Source of the DNA: Aliarcobacter faecis
GTDB lineage: Bacteria; Campylobacterota; Campylobacteria; Campylobacterales; Arcobacteraceae
Length of the DNA stretch: 64,000 bases
NCBI RefSeq assembly: GCF_013201705.1
Contig: NZ_CP053837.1
Location: 1,302,001 to 1,366,000 of the forward strand
Reading direction: 5' to 3'
Under the pieces are notes generated by a model that worked only from the letters and a program-made list of their open reading frames with translations, did no database searches and had not been told where the DNA came from. The position numbers and the translations under genes are program-made. Shown one piece after another: positions 36,980-47,373 of the stretch. Position 1 is the stretch's first letter. Every line of letters starts with the position of its first letter.

Positions 36980-37768
36980 ATGTATATTATTGATTTTGAA
37001 AATATTGATGTTGGATATGATGAAAGAATTATCTTAAAAGATATAAATCTAAAAATAAAAGATAAAGAACATTTTGCAATTTTGGGTGCAAATGGAAGTG
37101 GAAAATCAACTTTGATGAAGCTAATCCAATCACAAATCCATCCAAGACATACAAAAGAGTTTAAAAAAGAGATTTTTGGTAAAAGTAGATATTCAATATT
37201 TGAATTGAGATGTAATTTAGGAATTATAACAAATGACTTACATAACTACTTTGAAAAAGAGGCTGATTATATGAGTGGTTTTGAAGTAGTTTTAAGTGGA
37301 TTTTATAGCTCTATTGGAATTTTTACCCATCAAGATTTTACAAAAGAGCAAATAATTAAGGCTCTTGAAGTTATAGATTATTTAGAAATAAATGATTTAA
37401 AAGATAAAAAAGTATCAGCTATGAGTACAGGACAACTTAGAAAATGTATAGTTGCAAGAGCTCTAATTCATGATCCAAAAGCTTTTGTTTTGGATGAGCC
37501 AACAGTTGGTCTTGATATAAAAGCACAAATAAATTTTATAAAGATATTAAGAAAACTATCTCTTAAAGCTACAATTATTCTTGTAACTCATCATCTTGAA
37601 GAGATTTTTGAAGAGATAAAAAATGTAGCTTTAATCCATAATAATACAATTTATAAAGTTGGAAAAAAAGAGGATATTTTAACAAGTGAAAATCTTAGTC
37701 AAATTTTTGATACACAATTAAAAGTAAAAGAGAAAAATAAAAGATACTTTATAGAAGAGATTATTTAA
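36980..37768 (+). CDS. Solo ABC ATP-binding protein
   Basis: A 262-residue single ABC domain: Walker A GANGSGKSTLMK, signature SAMSTGQLRKCIVARALI, Walker B AFVLDEPTVGLD and the switch His in LVTHHLEEIFEEI. No permease gene is next to it. I start at ATG 36980, with AGGA at 36971-36974; an upstream in-frame TTG (36947) lies inside gdx. The sequence resembles YlmA/ModF-type lone ATPases. Being just behind gdx it probably responds to guanidine, but its role there is unknown. Confidence 0.87.
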   Translation: MYIIDFENIDVGYDERIILKDINLKIKDKEHFAILGANGSGKSTLMKLIQSQIHPRHTKEFKKEIFGKSRYSIFELRCNLGIITNDLHNYFEKEADYMSGFEVVLSGFYSSIGIFTHQDFTKEQIIKALEVIDYLEINDLKDKKVSAMSTGQLRKCIVARALIHDPKAFVLDEPTVGLDIKAQINFIKILRKLSLKATIILVTHHLEEIFEEIKNVALIHNNTIYKVGKKEDILTSENLSQIFDTQLKVKEKNKRYFIEEII

Positions 37769-37805
37769 AATTTATCATATTATTTAATTTTGATATATTT
37801 AAAGG

Positions 37806-37811
37806 TATAAT
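37806..37811 (+). promoter_or_regulatory. Candidate -10 box of the lipoprotein/GspS-like unit
   Basis: TATAAT 30 bases before the TTG start at 37841, in a typical Campylobacterota AT-rich promoter context. Confidence 0.45.
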
Positions 37812-37840
37812 CTAACTTATTTAACCTAAAGGAATTAAAA

Positions 37841-38476
37841 TTGAAAAAGAGAAATTATATTAAAAAAATTTCAGACTACTCAATGGTTGGTGGTTTAGGT
37901 GCTGTTTTAGTGCTTGGATTAGTTGGGTGTAATGATACAAACCAACAACAAAATCAATCTGGTGGAACAATAACAAATGCAGCTCAACAACAAGGTGCAT
38001 TTGTAGTAGTTGAGCAAGCAAAAGATGGAAGCTATAAAATAGCAGATGAGTTTCCAGCAGCAAAAACTACAATAGTTTTAAGAAGTCCAGATGGAACAGA
38101 AAGAATTTTATCTCAAGAAGAAATCGATAAATTAGTTAAAGAGGAAGAAGCAAAAATAGATGCAGGAACTTCACCTCTTACAAATCCTCAATTGAGTGAT
38201 GGAGGAATGGGACTTGGTGGTGTTTTACTATCTTCAATTGCAGGAGCGATGATTGGTTCTTGGCTTGGAAATAAACTATTTAATAATCAAAATTTCCAAA
38301 ACCAAAAAGCAGCTCAATACAAATCTCCACAAACTTATAGTAAATCTCAAAGCTCATTTAATAAACCAGCAGGAAGTACAGGTTCTAGTACAGGAGCAGG
38401 AAAACAAAGTGGTTTTTTTGGAAATAAATCTTCAACTACTGGTTCAACAAATAACTCAACATCAACAGGAGGATGA
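37841..38476 (+). CDS. UPF0323-family lipoprotein
   Basis: A 211-residue protein with a basic N-terminus (MKKRNYIKKISDYSMVGG), a hydrophobic stretch and a lipobox LVGC with Cys30 as the lipidation site. It contains a glycine-rich segment (GGMGLGGVLLSSIAGAMIGS) and a Ser/Gly/Thr-rich tail. This matches the UPF0323 lipoproteins of Campylobacterota (Cj0371 type), of uncertain function. The start is TTG 37841 with AAAGGA at 37828-37833. The GspS-like gene follows after two bases, a pairing also known in Campylobacter. Confidence 0.88.
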   Translation: MKKRNYIKKISDYSMVGGLGAVLVLGLVGCNDTNQQQNQSGGTITNAAQQQGAFVVVEQAKDGSYKIADEFPAAKTTIVLRSPDGTERILSQEEIDKLVKEEEAKIDAGTSPLTNPQLSDGGMGLGGVLLSSIAGAMIGSWLGNKLFNNQNFQNQKAAQYKSPQTYSKSQSSFNKPAGSTGSSTGAGKQSGFFGNKSSTTGSTNNSTSTGG

Positions 38477-38478
38477 TT

Positions 38479-39657
38479 ATGAAATTAGAAAAAATAAATC
38501 CTTTAACAAATGATTATTTAGAATCTATTGGCTTTGTATGGCATACAGATAGTGATGATAGTTCATATATTAGTGATGAATTAGTAGTAATTAGCGAAGA
38601 AGAAGCAGAAAACTACTATGAAGCAACAAATGAGCTTTATGATATGTTTGCTGAGGCTGGACAATATGTAATTGATAATGACCTATTTCATGAACTAAAT
38701 ATCCCTTTTAATTTAGTAGAAATTATCAAAGAATCTTGGGAAAATGATGTTCATTGGCATTTATATTCAAGATTTGATTTAGCTGGTGGAATTGATGGAA
38801 AACCTATAAAACTAATAGAGTTTAATGCAGATACTCCAACTTCAGTTTTTGAAACAGCAATTATCCAATGGGCAATGTTAAAGAAAAATGGCTTAGATGA
38901 AAGTAGTCAATTTAATAATCTTTATGAAGCACTAAAAGATAACTTTAAAAGAGTAATTACACTTGATAGTGATATAGAAAAATTTGACGAATATTACTCA
39001 AAACTTGGTTGGAAGATACTATTTTCAAGTATTTCAAGCTCAAGTGAAGATATAAATACTACAAAACTTCTACAACATATTGCTTCTGAAGCTGGATTTA
39101 ATACAGATTTTGAATTTATTGAAAATGTACAATTTAGTGATGATGGAATTTTTAAAGATGATGAACTTTTTGAGTTTTGGTTTAAACTTATTCCTTGGGA
39201 AAATATTGCTATTGAAGAGAGTGGTTTAGCCCTACTTTTAACTGAGATTATAAAAGAGAAAAAAGCTATTATTTTCAATCCTGCATATACTTTAATTTTT
39301 CAATCAAAAGCATTTATGAAAATTTTATGGGATTTATACCCAAATCACCCTCTTTTACTTGAAACATCATTTGAGCCACTAAAAGGTAAAAAATATGTAG
39401 AAAAAAGAGCTTTTGGAAGAGAAGGAGCAAATACAAAAATAGTAAATGCTGATGGTTCAATCAATGAGCAAACAAGTGGAGATTATGAAGGGCATAAAGC
39501 AATATATCAAGAGTATGTAGAGTTTCCAAAAGATGAAAAAGGAAATTTTTATCAAGCTGGAGTTTTTTATGCTTATGAAGCTTGTGCTTTAGGATTTAGA
39601 AGAGGTGGAAAAATTTTGAATAATATGTCAAAATTTGTAGGACATATTATTAAATAG
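38479..39657 (+). CDS. Glutathionylspermidine synthase-like ATP-grasp enzyme
   Basis: A 392-residue protein of the GspS/YgiC/YjfC family: YSRFDLAGGIDGKPIKLIEF, NADTPTSVFETAIIQWAML, and near the end AFGREGANTKI and ALGFRRGGKIL. ATP-grasp ligases of this family join carboxylates to amines; the amidase domain of full-length Gsp is absent. The family's substrates are mostly unknown. The start is ATG 38479, six bases after AGGAGG; the earlier in-frame ATG 38473 abuts that site. Probably cotranslated with the lipoprotein. Confidence 0.9.
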   Translation: MKLEKINPLTNDYLESIGFVWHTDSDDSSYISDELVVISEEEAENYYEATNELYDMFAEAGQYVIDNDLFHELNIPFNLVEIIKESWENDVHWHLYSRFDLAGGIDGKPIKLIEFNADTPTSVFETAIIQWAMLKKNGLDESSQFNNLYEALKDNFKRVITLDSDIEKFDEYYSKLGWKILFSSISSSSEDINTTKLLQHIASEAGFNTDFEFIENVQFSDDGIFKDDELFEFWFKLIPWENIAIEESGLALLLTEIIKEKKAIIFNPAYTLIFQSKAFMKILWDLYPNHPLLLETSFEPLKGKKYVEKRAFGREGANTKIVNADGSINEQTSGDYEGHKAIYQEYVEFPKDEKGNFYQAGVFYAYEACALGFRRGGKILNNMSKFVGHIIK

Positions 39658-39669
39658 AAAAAAAGAGAG

Positions 39670-39690
39670 GGGAAGCTTAAAAGCTTTCCC
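39670..39690 (-). terminator. Terminator containing the stop codon of the minus-strand chemoreceptor
   Basis: On the minus strand GGGAAAGCTT pairs with AAGCTTCCC across the TTA stop region (39677-39679), followed by TCTCTTTTTTT. The terminal WESF codons of the receptor therefore form part of the hairpin. It may also stop transcription arriving from the GspS-like gene. Confidence 0.75.
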
Positions 39691-41623
39691 ACTGATCATT
39701 ATTAGAACTAGATTTAATAGTTTTATCTTTTGTTATAGGCTTTTTTATTTGAGTTTGAACTACTTTTGGTTTTGATTGCTCACTATTTTTAGCTTTTACA
39801 TCATTTTTACCAATAAACTCTTTTTCATCTGCATCTTTTACTATTACTTTTGCAACTTCATCTGTTACTACTGCTATATCATGAGCTTGTGAAGCTATCA
39901 TAGCGTTTTGTTGTGTTTGTTGGTCTAGCTGATTTACTGCATCATTTATCTGCTCTATCCCCATTAATTGCTCTTTTGATGCATTTTGTATATCTGATAT
40001 TAAATCCATTGTTTGTGAGATATTTAAATTTAACTCTTTATACCCTTCTATCATACTATTTGCTATCTCTTTCCCTTCGTTTGCCTTTTGTGTAGCATTC
40101 TCTACTATATTTTTTATCTCTCTTGCTGCTTCTGCACTTCTACTTGCCAGATTCCTTACTTCTTGAGCAACAACTGCGAACCCTTTTCCTGCCTCTCCTG
40201 CTGTTGCTGCTTCTACTGCTGCATTTAAGCTTAATATATTTGTTTGGAATGCTATTTGGTCTATTACTCCTATTGCTTCATTTATTGCTGTTACTTGTGC
40301 ATTTATCTCATCCATTGATACATTTGTTTGATTCGCTAATCTCTCTCCATTTGTTGCTGATGTTGTAACACTTTTTGAGTATGATGCCATCTTTGCTATA
40401 CTCTCTGTATTATTTCTTATATTACTTGTTATCTCTTCTAATGCTGCTGCTGTCTCTTCTAAACTTGATGCTGCTTCGTTTGAACTTAAATTTAATTTAT
40501 CTACATTCTCTAAAAGTATTTTTGAGCTACTATCTAATGTCATCCCATTTGATTTATTCTCTACTAGCATTGATGTTATTGAGTCTCCTAAATGATTTAC
40601 TCCTCTTGCTAGTTTTAATAGATGCTCTTTTAAACCTTTTTGGTCTATTTTATTTAAGTAGTTATAGTTACTATATTGTTCTAATATTTTTAATACATTA
40701 TCTATATTATTCTCTAAATTATCTGCCATCTTATTTAAAACTGATTTTAATTCCATTAGTGCTGGATTATTAACACTTAAGTTTAATCTTTGACACAAAT
40801 CCCCTTGTTCAAATTCACTTAAGACTGTTATTGTCTCATCTATTAATCTTCTATCTTCTTCTATTGCTTTTTGTGTTTTTATTATATTCTCATTTACTAC
40901 TTTTGACATCTGTGCAAACTCATCTTTCCCACTATCATCTAGAGTTCTTACATTATCTTGCTCTCTATTTAAGTATCCAAAAAAGTTTAACAATCCCTCT
41001 TTAAACCTATTTACGCTATTTATTATATCTTTTGAAATAATTATTGAAATTAAAATAAATATTATAGTAGCTCCAATAGCTAAAAGAATAAGATCCATAT
41101 CCAATGTTTTAAAAGCTTCATCTCTCAAAACTACTGCATTTTTATTTACCTCATTTAATCTTTTTTCTAATTCTAAACCTACATTAGCCATTTTTGCAAT
41201 TTTACTTTTCATTTCATCGGATTCAATAGAAATACCTTTTGCAGAATTAGAAAGTTTTTCTTCAGCAAGTAAGTTAAACTCAAAAATATAAGTTTTCAGA
41301 AAGTTTAAAACTTCATTTGTTAAATCTATATTTTCTTGTAAAGTTAGTTTAAGTTTTATTTCATTAACTCCTTCATCTAACTCTTTAAAATGATTTAAAA
41401 CATTCTCTTTACTCTCTTGAGTTAAATTTCTTAAAAATTGATAAACAGATATTCTTCCTTTTAAATTTTGTTGGATAAGCTCTTCAGTTAAAATTGCTAT
41501 ATTATTCCTTTCATTAGCAACATTACTAAAATATTTATAAACTATTCCCGATCCCAATACTATTAAAATAAATAAAATAGTAAATAAAAATAGTTTCACA
41601 CTTGTACTAAAATTTTTTAACAT
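39677..41623 (-). CDS. Methyl-accepting chemotaxis protein with helical-bundle sensor
   Basis: A 648-residue receptor. TM1 is about 10-30, then a purely helical periplasmic domain (about 32-180), TM2 about 183-205, and HAMP segments ([32 protein letters not shown]). The signalling hairpin tip is [20 protein letters not shown] and the chain ends DQWESF. From residue about 197 to 590 it is nearly identical to the sCache receptors at 47374 and 51569 but on the opposite strand. It overlaps the 68-residue gene upstream by 17 bases, with AAGGA as its ribosome site. Confidence 0.95.
   Translation of the reverse strand: MLKNFSTSVKLFLFTILFILIVLGSGIVYKYFSNVANERNNIAILTEELIQQNLKGRISVYQFLRNLTQESKENVLNHFKELDEGVNEIKLKLTLQENIDLTNEVLNFLKTYIFEFNLLAEEKLSNSAKGISIESDEMKSKIAKMANVGLELEKRLNEVNKNAVVLRDEAFKTLDMDLILLAIGATIIFILISIIISKDIINSVNRFKEGLLNFFGYLNREQDNVRTLDDSGKDEFAQMSKVVNENIIKTQKAIEEDRRLIDETITVLSEFEQGDLCQRLNLSVNNPALMELKSVLNKMADNLENNIDNVLKILEQYSNYNYLNKIDQKGLKEHLLKLARGVNHLGDSITSMLVENKSNGMTLDSSSKILLENVDKLNLSSNEAASSLEETAAALEEITSNIRNNTESIAKMASYSKSVTTSATNGERLANQTNVSMDEINAQVTAINEAIGVIDQIAFQTNILSLNAAVEAATAGEAGKGFAVVAQEVRNLASRSAEAAREIKNIVENATQKANEGKEIANSMIEGYKELNLNISQTMDLISDIQNASKEQLMGIEQINDAVNQLDQQTQQNAMIASQAHDIAVVTDEVAKVIVKDADEKEFIGKNDVKAKNSEQSKPKVVQTQIKKPITKDKTIKSSSNNDQWESF
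39863..41035 (-). repeat. Arm of a 1.17-kb inverted repeat (partner 48070-49242)
   Basis: Position p on this arm aligns with 89105-p on the plus-strand receptor without gaps; for example 40924 pairs with 48181 and 39904 with 49201. Only a few substitutions were seen, for instance around 40620-40660. A second equivalent partner lies at 52265-53437. The repeat covers the coding sequence of HAMP and signalling domains. Confidence 0.85.
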
Positions 41624-41813
41624 TTGTTTTGTCCTTATTTATTTGTTTTTGAATACTTACTCTTATGTCGTGTAACTTATATAAAATATCTTTTAAAAAT
41701 ATTTTATTACTTATATCATCAAATTCATACTTATTTGAGTTGTATTCTTTTTCAACATAATCTAACAATTTTTTAGTTAAATCATAAAGCTCTAAATTTC
41801 TATTATGCCCCAT
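41607..41813 (-). CDS. Small helical protein cotranscribed with a chemoreceptor
   Basis: A 68-residue charged, probably all-helical soluble protein ([20 protein letters not shown], then [20 protein letters not shown]). It is not recognised. It has a proper ribosome site (AAGGA eight bases before ATG) and lies directly behind the GATAA-type promoter element. Its 3' end overlaps the receptor start by 17 bases. This makes it a real gene and suggests a small accessory factor for the receptor; the function is unknown. Confidence 0.72.
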   Translation of the reverse strand: MGHNRNLELYDLTKKLLDYVEKEYNSNKYEFDDISNKIFLKDILYKLHDIRVSIQKQINKDKTNVKKF

Positions 41814-41835
41814 TGTTCAGTCCTTAAAATAAAAT

Positions 41836-41873
41836 TTATCTTATCTTATCTTATCTTTCTATTAAAAAACCAA
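41836..41873 (-). promoter_or_regulatory. GATAA promoter element, copy A
   Basis: Read on the minus strand: TTGGTTTTTTAATAG, AAA, then four GATAA units (41836-41855), ending 22 bases before the ATG at 41813. It differs from the other copies by one base in the -10 box (TTTAAT instead of TATAAT). Confidence 0.75.
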
Positions 41874-41999
41874 ACTACTAAAAAAAATATTATTAATTTA
41901 AATCATTAATATCAATTATGAAAATTGAAATATTATATTATCTATTCTTACTATTTCGTTAAATCAGAAACTATCTTAATATTGGGTAGAATTATCACT

Positions 42000-43082
42000 A
42001 TGAAAAATATCTCTTTTTATTTAATTATAAATAAATTATATGTTATGACTTTTTATAAATATGTAAAGTATATAAAGGAACAAGTTTTAGATACACAATG
42101 GTTTAAGAAAGCTTATAAAGAGAAAAAAGTAAGTATTAAATATCTATCAAATAACTATTTTAAAACTATATTCTCTAATAATCATTTCAAATATGAAAAT
42201 ACAAAATATTGTTTTTATAAGCTACTATTAATTAAGTTTGATTACAAAGAGAGCCTAGAAAAAAATAATCATTTAAAGCTTTTAAATATAAATATAGTAA
42301 ATGAAACTAGATTTAAAATAGTCAAACTTTTGATTTTTTTACAAAAAAAGTTTTTAGATACAAATTATTTTTTTAATATGAAAATTATAGATAGAGAAGA
42401 TTTTATAAATATCTATATAAAAAAATATAATAGCTATTTGGATAAATCTATTTTATCTAAGGTATTAAATAATACATATTTTTTATTTAATAAATCTATT
42501 TATAACTTAAGCTATTTAGTTCCACAAAAGAGATTTATTTATTCAATATATATAAAAGATATTATAAATACAAATTCAAATAGTTTAAAAGGAGATGAAG
42601 ATATATCTGATTTATTATATAAAAAATACCAAATTAAACTCTCTCGAAGAGTTATTTGTAGTATTAGAAATAGCTATTTAATTCCCAAAATTAGAATAAC
42701 AAAATTTAATGAAGATATAGAATGTATAGACTCTTTTTCAAATAAAAGAGTATTAAATAAAAAAAATATATCTTTATTACCAAATAACTTAGAAGGAGTT
42801 TATGAGTTATCATCTAATAAAATAGAGACCTATCCATTTTTAACAACTAAAATTGTCTATATAGGCTCTTCAAAAAATATAAAAAAAAGATTAAAAACCT
42901 ATACAGAAAAATATGCTCATACAAAAGAGATTCAAAACTTTATTAAAAATGGAGATAATATCTACTTTAGAGTAGCTAAAAGTTTAGAATATAGACTATT
43001 TGAAAGAAAAATCATTGATAATTTTATCTATTTACATGGTTCTCTTCCAAAATTAAATACTCAAAGGGTCCTTTTATTATAA
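42000..43082 (+). CDS. Sigma-54 C-terminal-like region fused to a GIY-YIG nuclease domain
   Basis: A 360-residue protein from ATG 42000. An in-frame TTG at 41925 would add 25 residues and ATG 42045 would remove 15; none has a strong ribosome site. Residues 24-50 (YIKEQVLDTQWFKKAYKEKK) and 106-125 resemble the sigma-54 core-binding region. Residues 135-175 (KSILSKVLNNTYFLFNKSIY) resemble the RpoN HTH. Residues 205-229 (LLYKKYQIKLSRRVICSIRN, then SYLIP) match the DNA-binding end, with SRRVICSIRN at the RpoN-box ARRTVAKYRE position. Region I is missing. A GIY-YIG domain follows: GVY 266-268, YIG 287-289, Arg297, Glu335 and Asn353, all catalytic positions present. The nuclease domain is clear; the sigma-54 relation is my own alignment by eye. 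Confidence 0.75.
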   Translation: MKNISFYLIINKLYVMTFYKYVKYIKEQVLDTQWFKKAYKEKKVSIKYLSNNYFKTIFSNNHFKYENTKYCFYKLLLIKFDYKESLEKNNHLKLLNINIVNETRFKIVKLLIFLQKKFLDTNYFFNMKIIDREDFINIYIKKYNSYLDKSILSKVLNNTYFLFNKSIYNLSYLVPQKRFIYSIYIKDIINTNSNSLKGDEDISDLLYKKYQIKLSRRVICSIRNSYLIPKIRITKFNEDIECIDSFSNKRVLNKKNISLLPNNLEGVYELSSNKIETYPFLTTKIVYIGSSKNIKKRLKTYTEKYAHTKEIQNFIKNGDNIYFRVAKSLEYRLFERKIIDNFIYLHGSLPKLNTQRVLLL

Positions 43083-43089
43083 AATTTTC

Positions 43090-45048
<1,959 letters not shown>

Positions 45049-45223
45049 TTATATAAAATTTTGTGCTGTATTGTATCATTATTTAGCTATAGCAATAAAT
45101 AAACAAAAAATACCTTATCATTAATTTCTAATTAAACTATTAATAAATTAATTTTTTAATATTAAAAAAATTAAGTTAATGTGCATTATAGTTACAAAAT
45201 AAAAAATATTAGGAGATTACAAT

Positions 45224-47218
45224 ATGTTACAAAATTTGAAAACAAAATCTAAACTATTGGTGCTTTCATTTGTTGCTTTAATAATAATTATTATATTAGG
45301 TGTTCTTGGTATAGTTAAATTAAAATCTGTAAATGATGGTTTAATAAGAGTATATAATAACAATGTAGTCCCTTTAGAGTTACTTAAAGTTATTTCAGAT
45401 GAGTATGCAATAAATGTTGTTGATACAACTCATCAACTAAGAAATGGAAATATTAAATTTGATAAATGTCTTTCAAATGTTAATACAGCAAAAACTCTAA
45501 TAAAAAATAATTGGGATAAATATTTAGCAACTAAACTTACAGAAAAAGAGGATATCTTAGCTAAAAAAGCCAATAAATTTATGAAAGTTGGTGATACTCT
45601 TATAGATAAAATTGAACAAAACTGTAAAAACCAAGATGTAGATTCAATTATAAGTATATCAATAAATGAGTTATATCCAAAAATTGATCCAATAACTGAA
45701 ATAATATCAAATTTAATAAATCTTCAATTAGAAGTTGCTAAAGAAGAGATGGATGTTGCTAATAATGTCTATTCTACTAGTGTAACTATAATAGTTTCTA
45801 CAATTTTAATAGCATTTTTTATTATCTCTATTTTATCATATCTAATAATTACAGATATAATTAAAAAATTAAATCTATTTAAAGATGGTTTATTATCATT
45901 CTTTGCATATCTAAATAGAGAACAAGCTAATGTAAAAACACTTGATGATAGTGCAAAAGATGAGTTTGGAGAGATGTCAAAAGTAGTAAATGAGAATATT
46001 TTAAAAACACAAAAAGGAATAGAAGAAGATAGAAAATTAATAGATGAAACAATAGCAGTATTAAGTGAGTTTGAACAAGGGGATTTATGTCAAAGATTAA
46101 ATACTCAAGTATCAAATCCAGCATTAATGCAACTAAAAAATGTATTAAATAATATGGCTGAAAATCTTGAAACAAATATAGATAATGTATTAAAAGTTTT
46201 AGAACAATATAGCCACTACAACTATTTAAATAAGATAGACCAAAAAGGGTTAAAAGAGCATTTACAAAGATTAGCAGAAGGTGTAAATAGCTTAGGAGAT
46301 TCTATAACTTCAATGTTAAAAGAGAATAAATCAAATGGTTTAACTCTTGAACAAAGTTCAAAACTTCTTTTAGAGAATGTAGATAAATTAAATTTAAGTT
46401 CAAATGAAGCAGCATCTTCTTTAGAAGAGACAGCAGCAGCATTGGAAGAGATAACAAGTAATATAAGAAATAATACAGAAAATATTGCAAAAATGTCTAA
46501 ATATTCTAGTGAAATAACAAAATCATCTATACAAGGTGAAAAGTTAGCAAATCAAACAACAATTGCAATGGAAGAGATAAATACTCAGGTAAATTTAGTA
46601 AATGAGGCTATAAGTGTAATAGATAATATAGCATTCCAAACAAATATTTTATCTTTAAATGCAGCAGTAGAAGCAGCAACAGCAGGAGAAGCTGGAAAAG
46701 GGTTTGCAGTAGTTGCACAAGAAGTAAGAAACTTAGCTTCACGAAGTGCAGAAGCAGCAAAAGAGATAAAAAATATAGTAGAGAATGCAACACAAAAAGC
46801 AAATGAAGGAAAAATGATAGCTTCAAATATGATAGAAGGCTATAAAGAGTTAAATACAAATATTTCTCAAACAATTAATCTTATTCAAGATGTAGAGATG
46901 TCAAGTAAAGAACAACTAAATGGTATCGAGCAGATAAATGATGCAGTAAATCAGCTAGATCAACAAACTCAACAAAATGCAAGTATAGCAACACAAACAA
47001 ATGAGATAGCATTAAATGCAGATGAAATAGCAAAAGTAATAGTAAAAGATGCGAATGAGAAAGAGTTTATAGGAAAAGATGAAGTAAAAGCTAAAAATAA
47101 TGAACAATCAAAAAGAAAAATAGTTCAAACACAAACGCAGATTAAAATAAAAAAGCCTTTAACAAAAGATAAAACTATTAAAGATAGTTCTAATAATGAT
47201 GAGTGGGAAAGCTTTTAA
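45224..47218 (+). CDS. Methyl-accepting chemotaxis protein with 4HB-type sensor
   Basis: A 664-residue receptor: TM1 about 12-34, a four-helix-bundle periplasmic domain ([20 protein letters not shown]) to about 185, TM2 about 188-212, HAMP segments ([12 protein letters not shown]), then the signalling domain with [20 protein letters not shown] and the end NDEWESF. It is the only receptor in the 39.7-58 kb cluster without the GATAA element; TATAGT near 45189 is a possible -10. It supplied the 3' part of the chimeric receptor at 50040-51413. Confidence 0.95.
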   Translation: MLQNLKTKSKLLVLSFVALIIIIILGVLGIVKLKSVNDGLIRVYNNNVVPLELLKVISDEYAINVVDTTHQLRNGNIKFDKCLSNVNTAKTLIKNNWDKYLATKLTEKEDILAKKANKFMKVGDTLIDKIEQNCKNQDVDSIISISINELYPKIDPITEIISNLINLQLEVAKEEMDVANNVYSTSVTIIVSTILIAFFIISILSYLIITDIIKKLNLFKDGLLSFFAYLNREQANVKTLDDSAKDEFGEMSKVVNENILKTQKGIEEDRKLIDETIAVLSEFEQGDLCQRLNTQVSNPALMQLKNVLNNMAENLETNIDNVLKVLEQYSHYNYLNKIDQKGLKEHLQRLAEGVNSLGDSITSMLKENKSNGLTLEQSSKLLLENVDKLNLSSNEAASSLEETAAALEEITSNIRNNTENIAKMSKYSSEITKSSIQGEKLANQTTIAMEEINTQVNLVNEAISVIDNIAFQTNILSLNAAVEAATAGEAGKGFAVVAQEVRNLASRSAEAAKEIKNIVENATQKANEGKMIASNMIEGYKELNTNISQTINLIQDVEMSSKEQLNGIEQINDAVNQLDQQTQQNASIATQTNEIALNADEIAKVIVKDANEKEFIGKDEVKAKNNEQSKRKIVQTQTQIKIKKPLTKDKTIKDSSNNDEWESF

Positions 47219-47307
47219 GCTCTCCTACTTTATCTTATAAATTTCCTCTATAAAAAATTCTCCTCTTTCAATTCTCACTGAATAATAAATATATAATTTA
47301 AAATAAC

Positions 47308-47345
47308 TTGGTTTTATAATAGAAAGATAAGATAAGATAAGATAA
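47308..47345 (+). promoter_or_regulatory. GATAA promoter element, copy B
   Basis: TTGGTTTTATAATAG, AAA, then four GATAA units (47326-47345). TATAAT is at 47315-47320, so transcription should start in the first repeat. The sCache receptor ATG is 28 bases downstream of the element. Confidence 0.8.
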
Positions 47346-47373
47346 TTGCCTTTAATACACAAAAGGGAGAAAT

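Noticed and set aside
38253-38513. 86-codon plus-strand frame across the lipoprotein/GspS-like boundary
   Set aside because: Out of frame with both supported genes and made of low-complexity Leu/Gln sequence.
39913-40773. Leu/Ser-rich open frames antisense to the receptor genes (also at 48332-49192, 52527-53387, 45927-46874, 50803-51069, 55007-55294, 57566-57853)
   Set aside because: They are shadows of the conserved signalling domains, recurring wherever those do; no ribosome sites and abnormal composition.
41925-41999. Longer start (TTG 41925) for the sigma-54-like/GIY-YIG gene
   Set aside because: No ribosome site, and the extra 25 residues fall outside the sigma-54-like alignment; kept only as an alternative.
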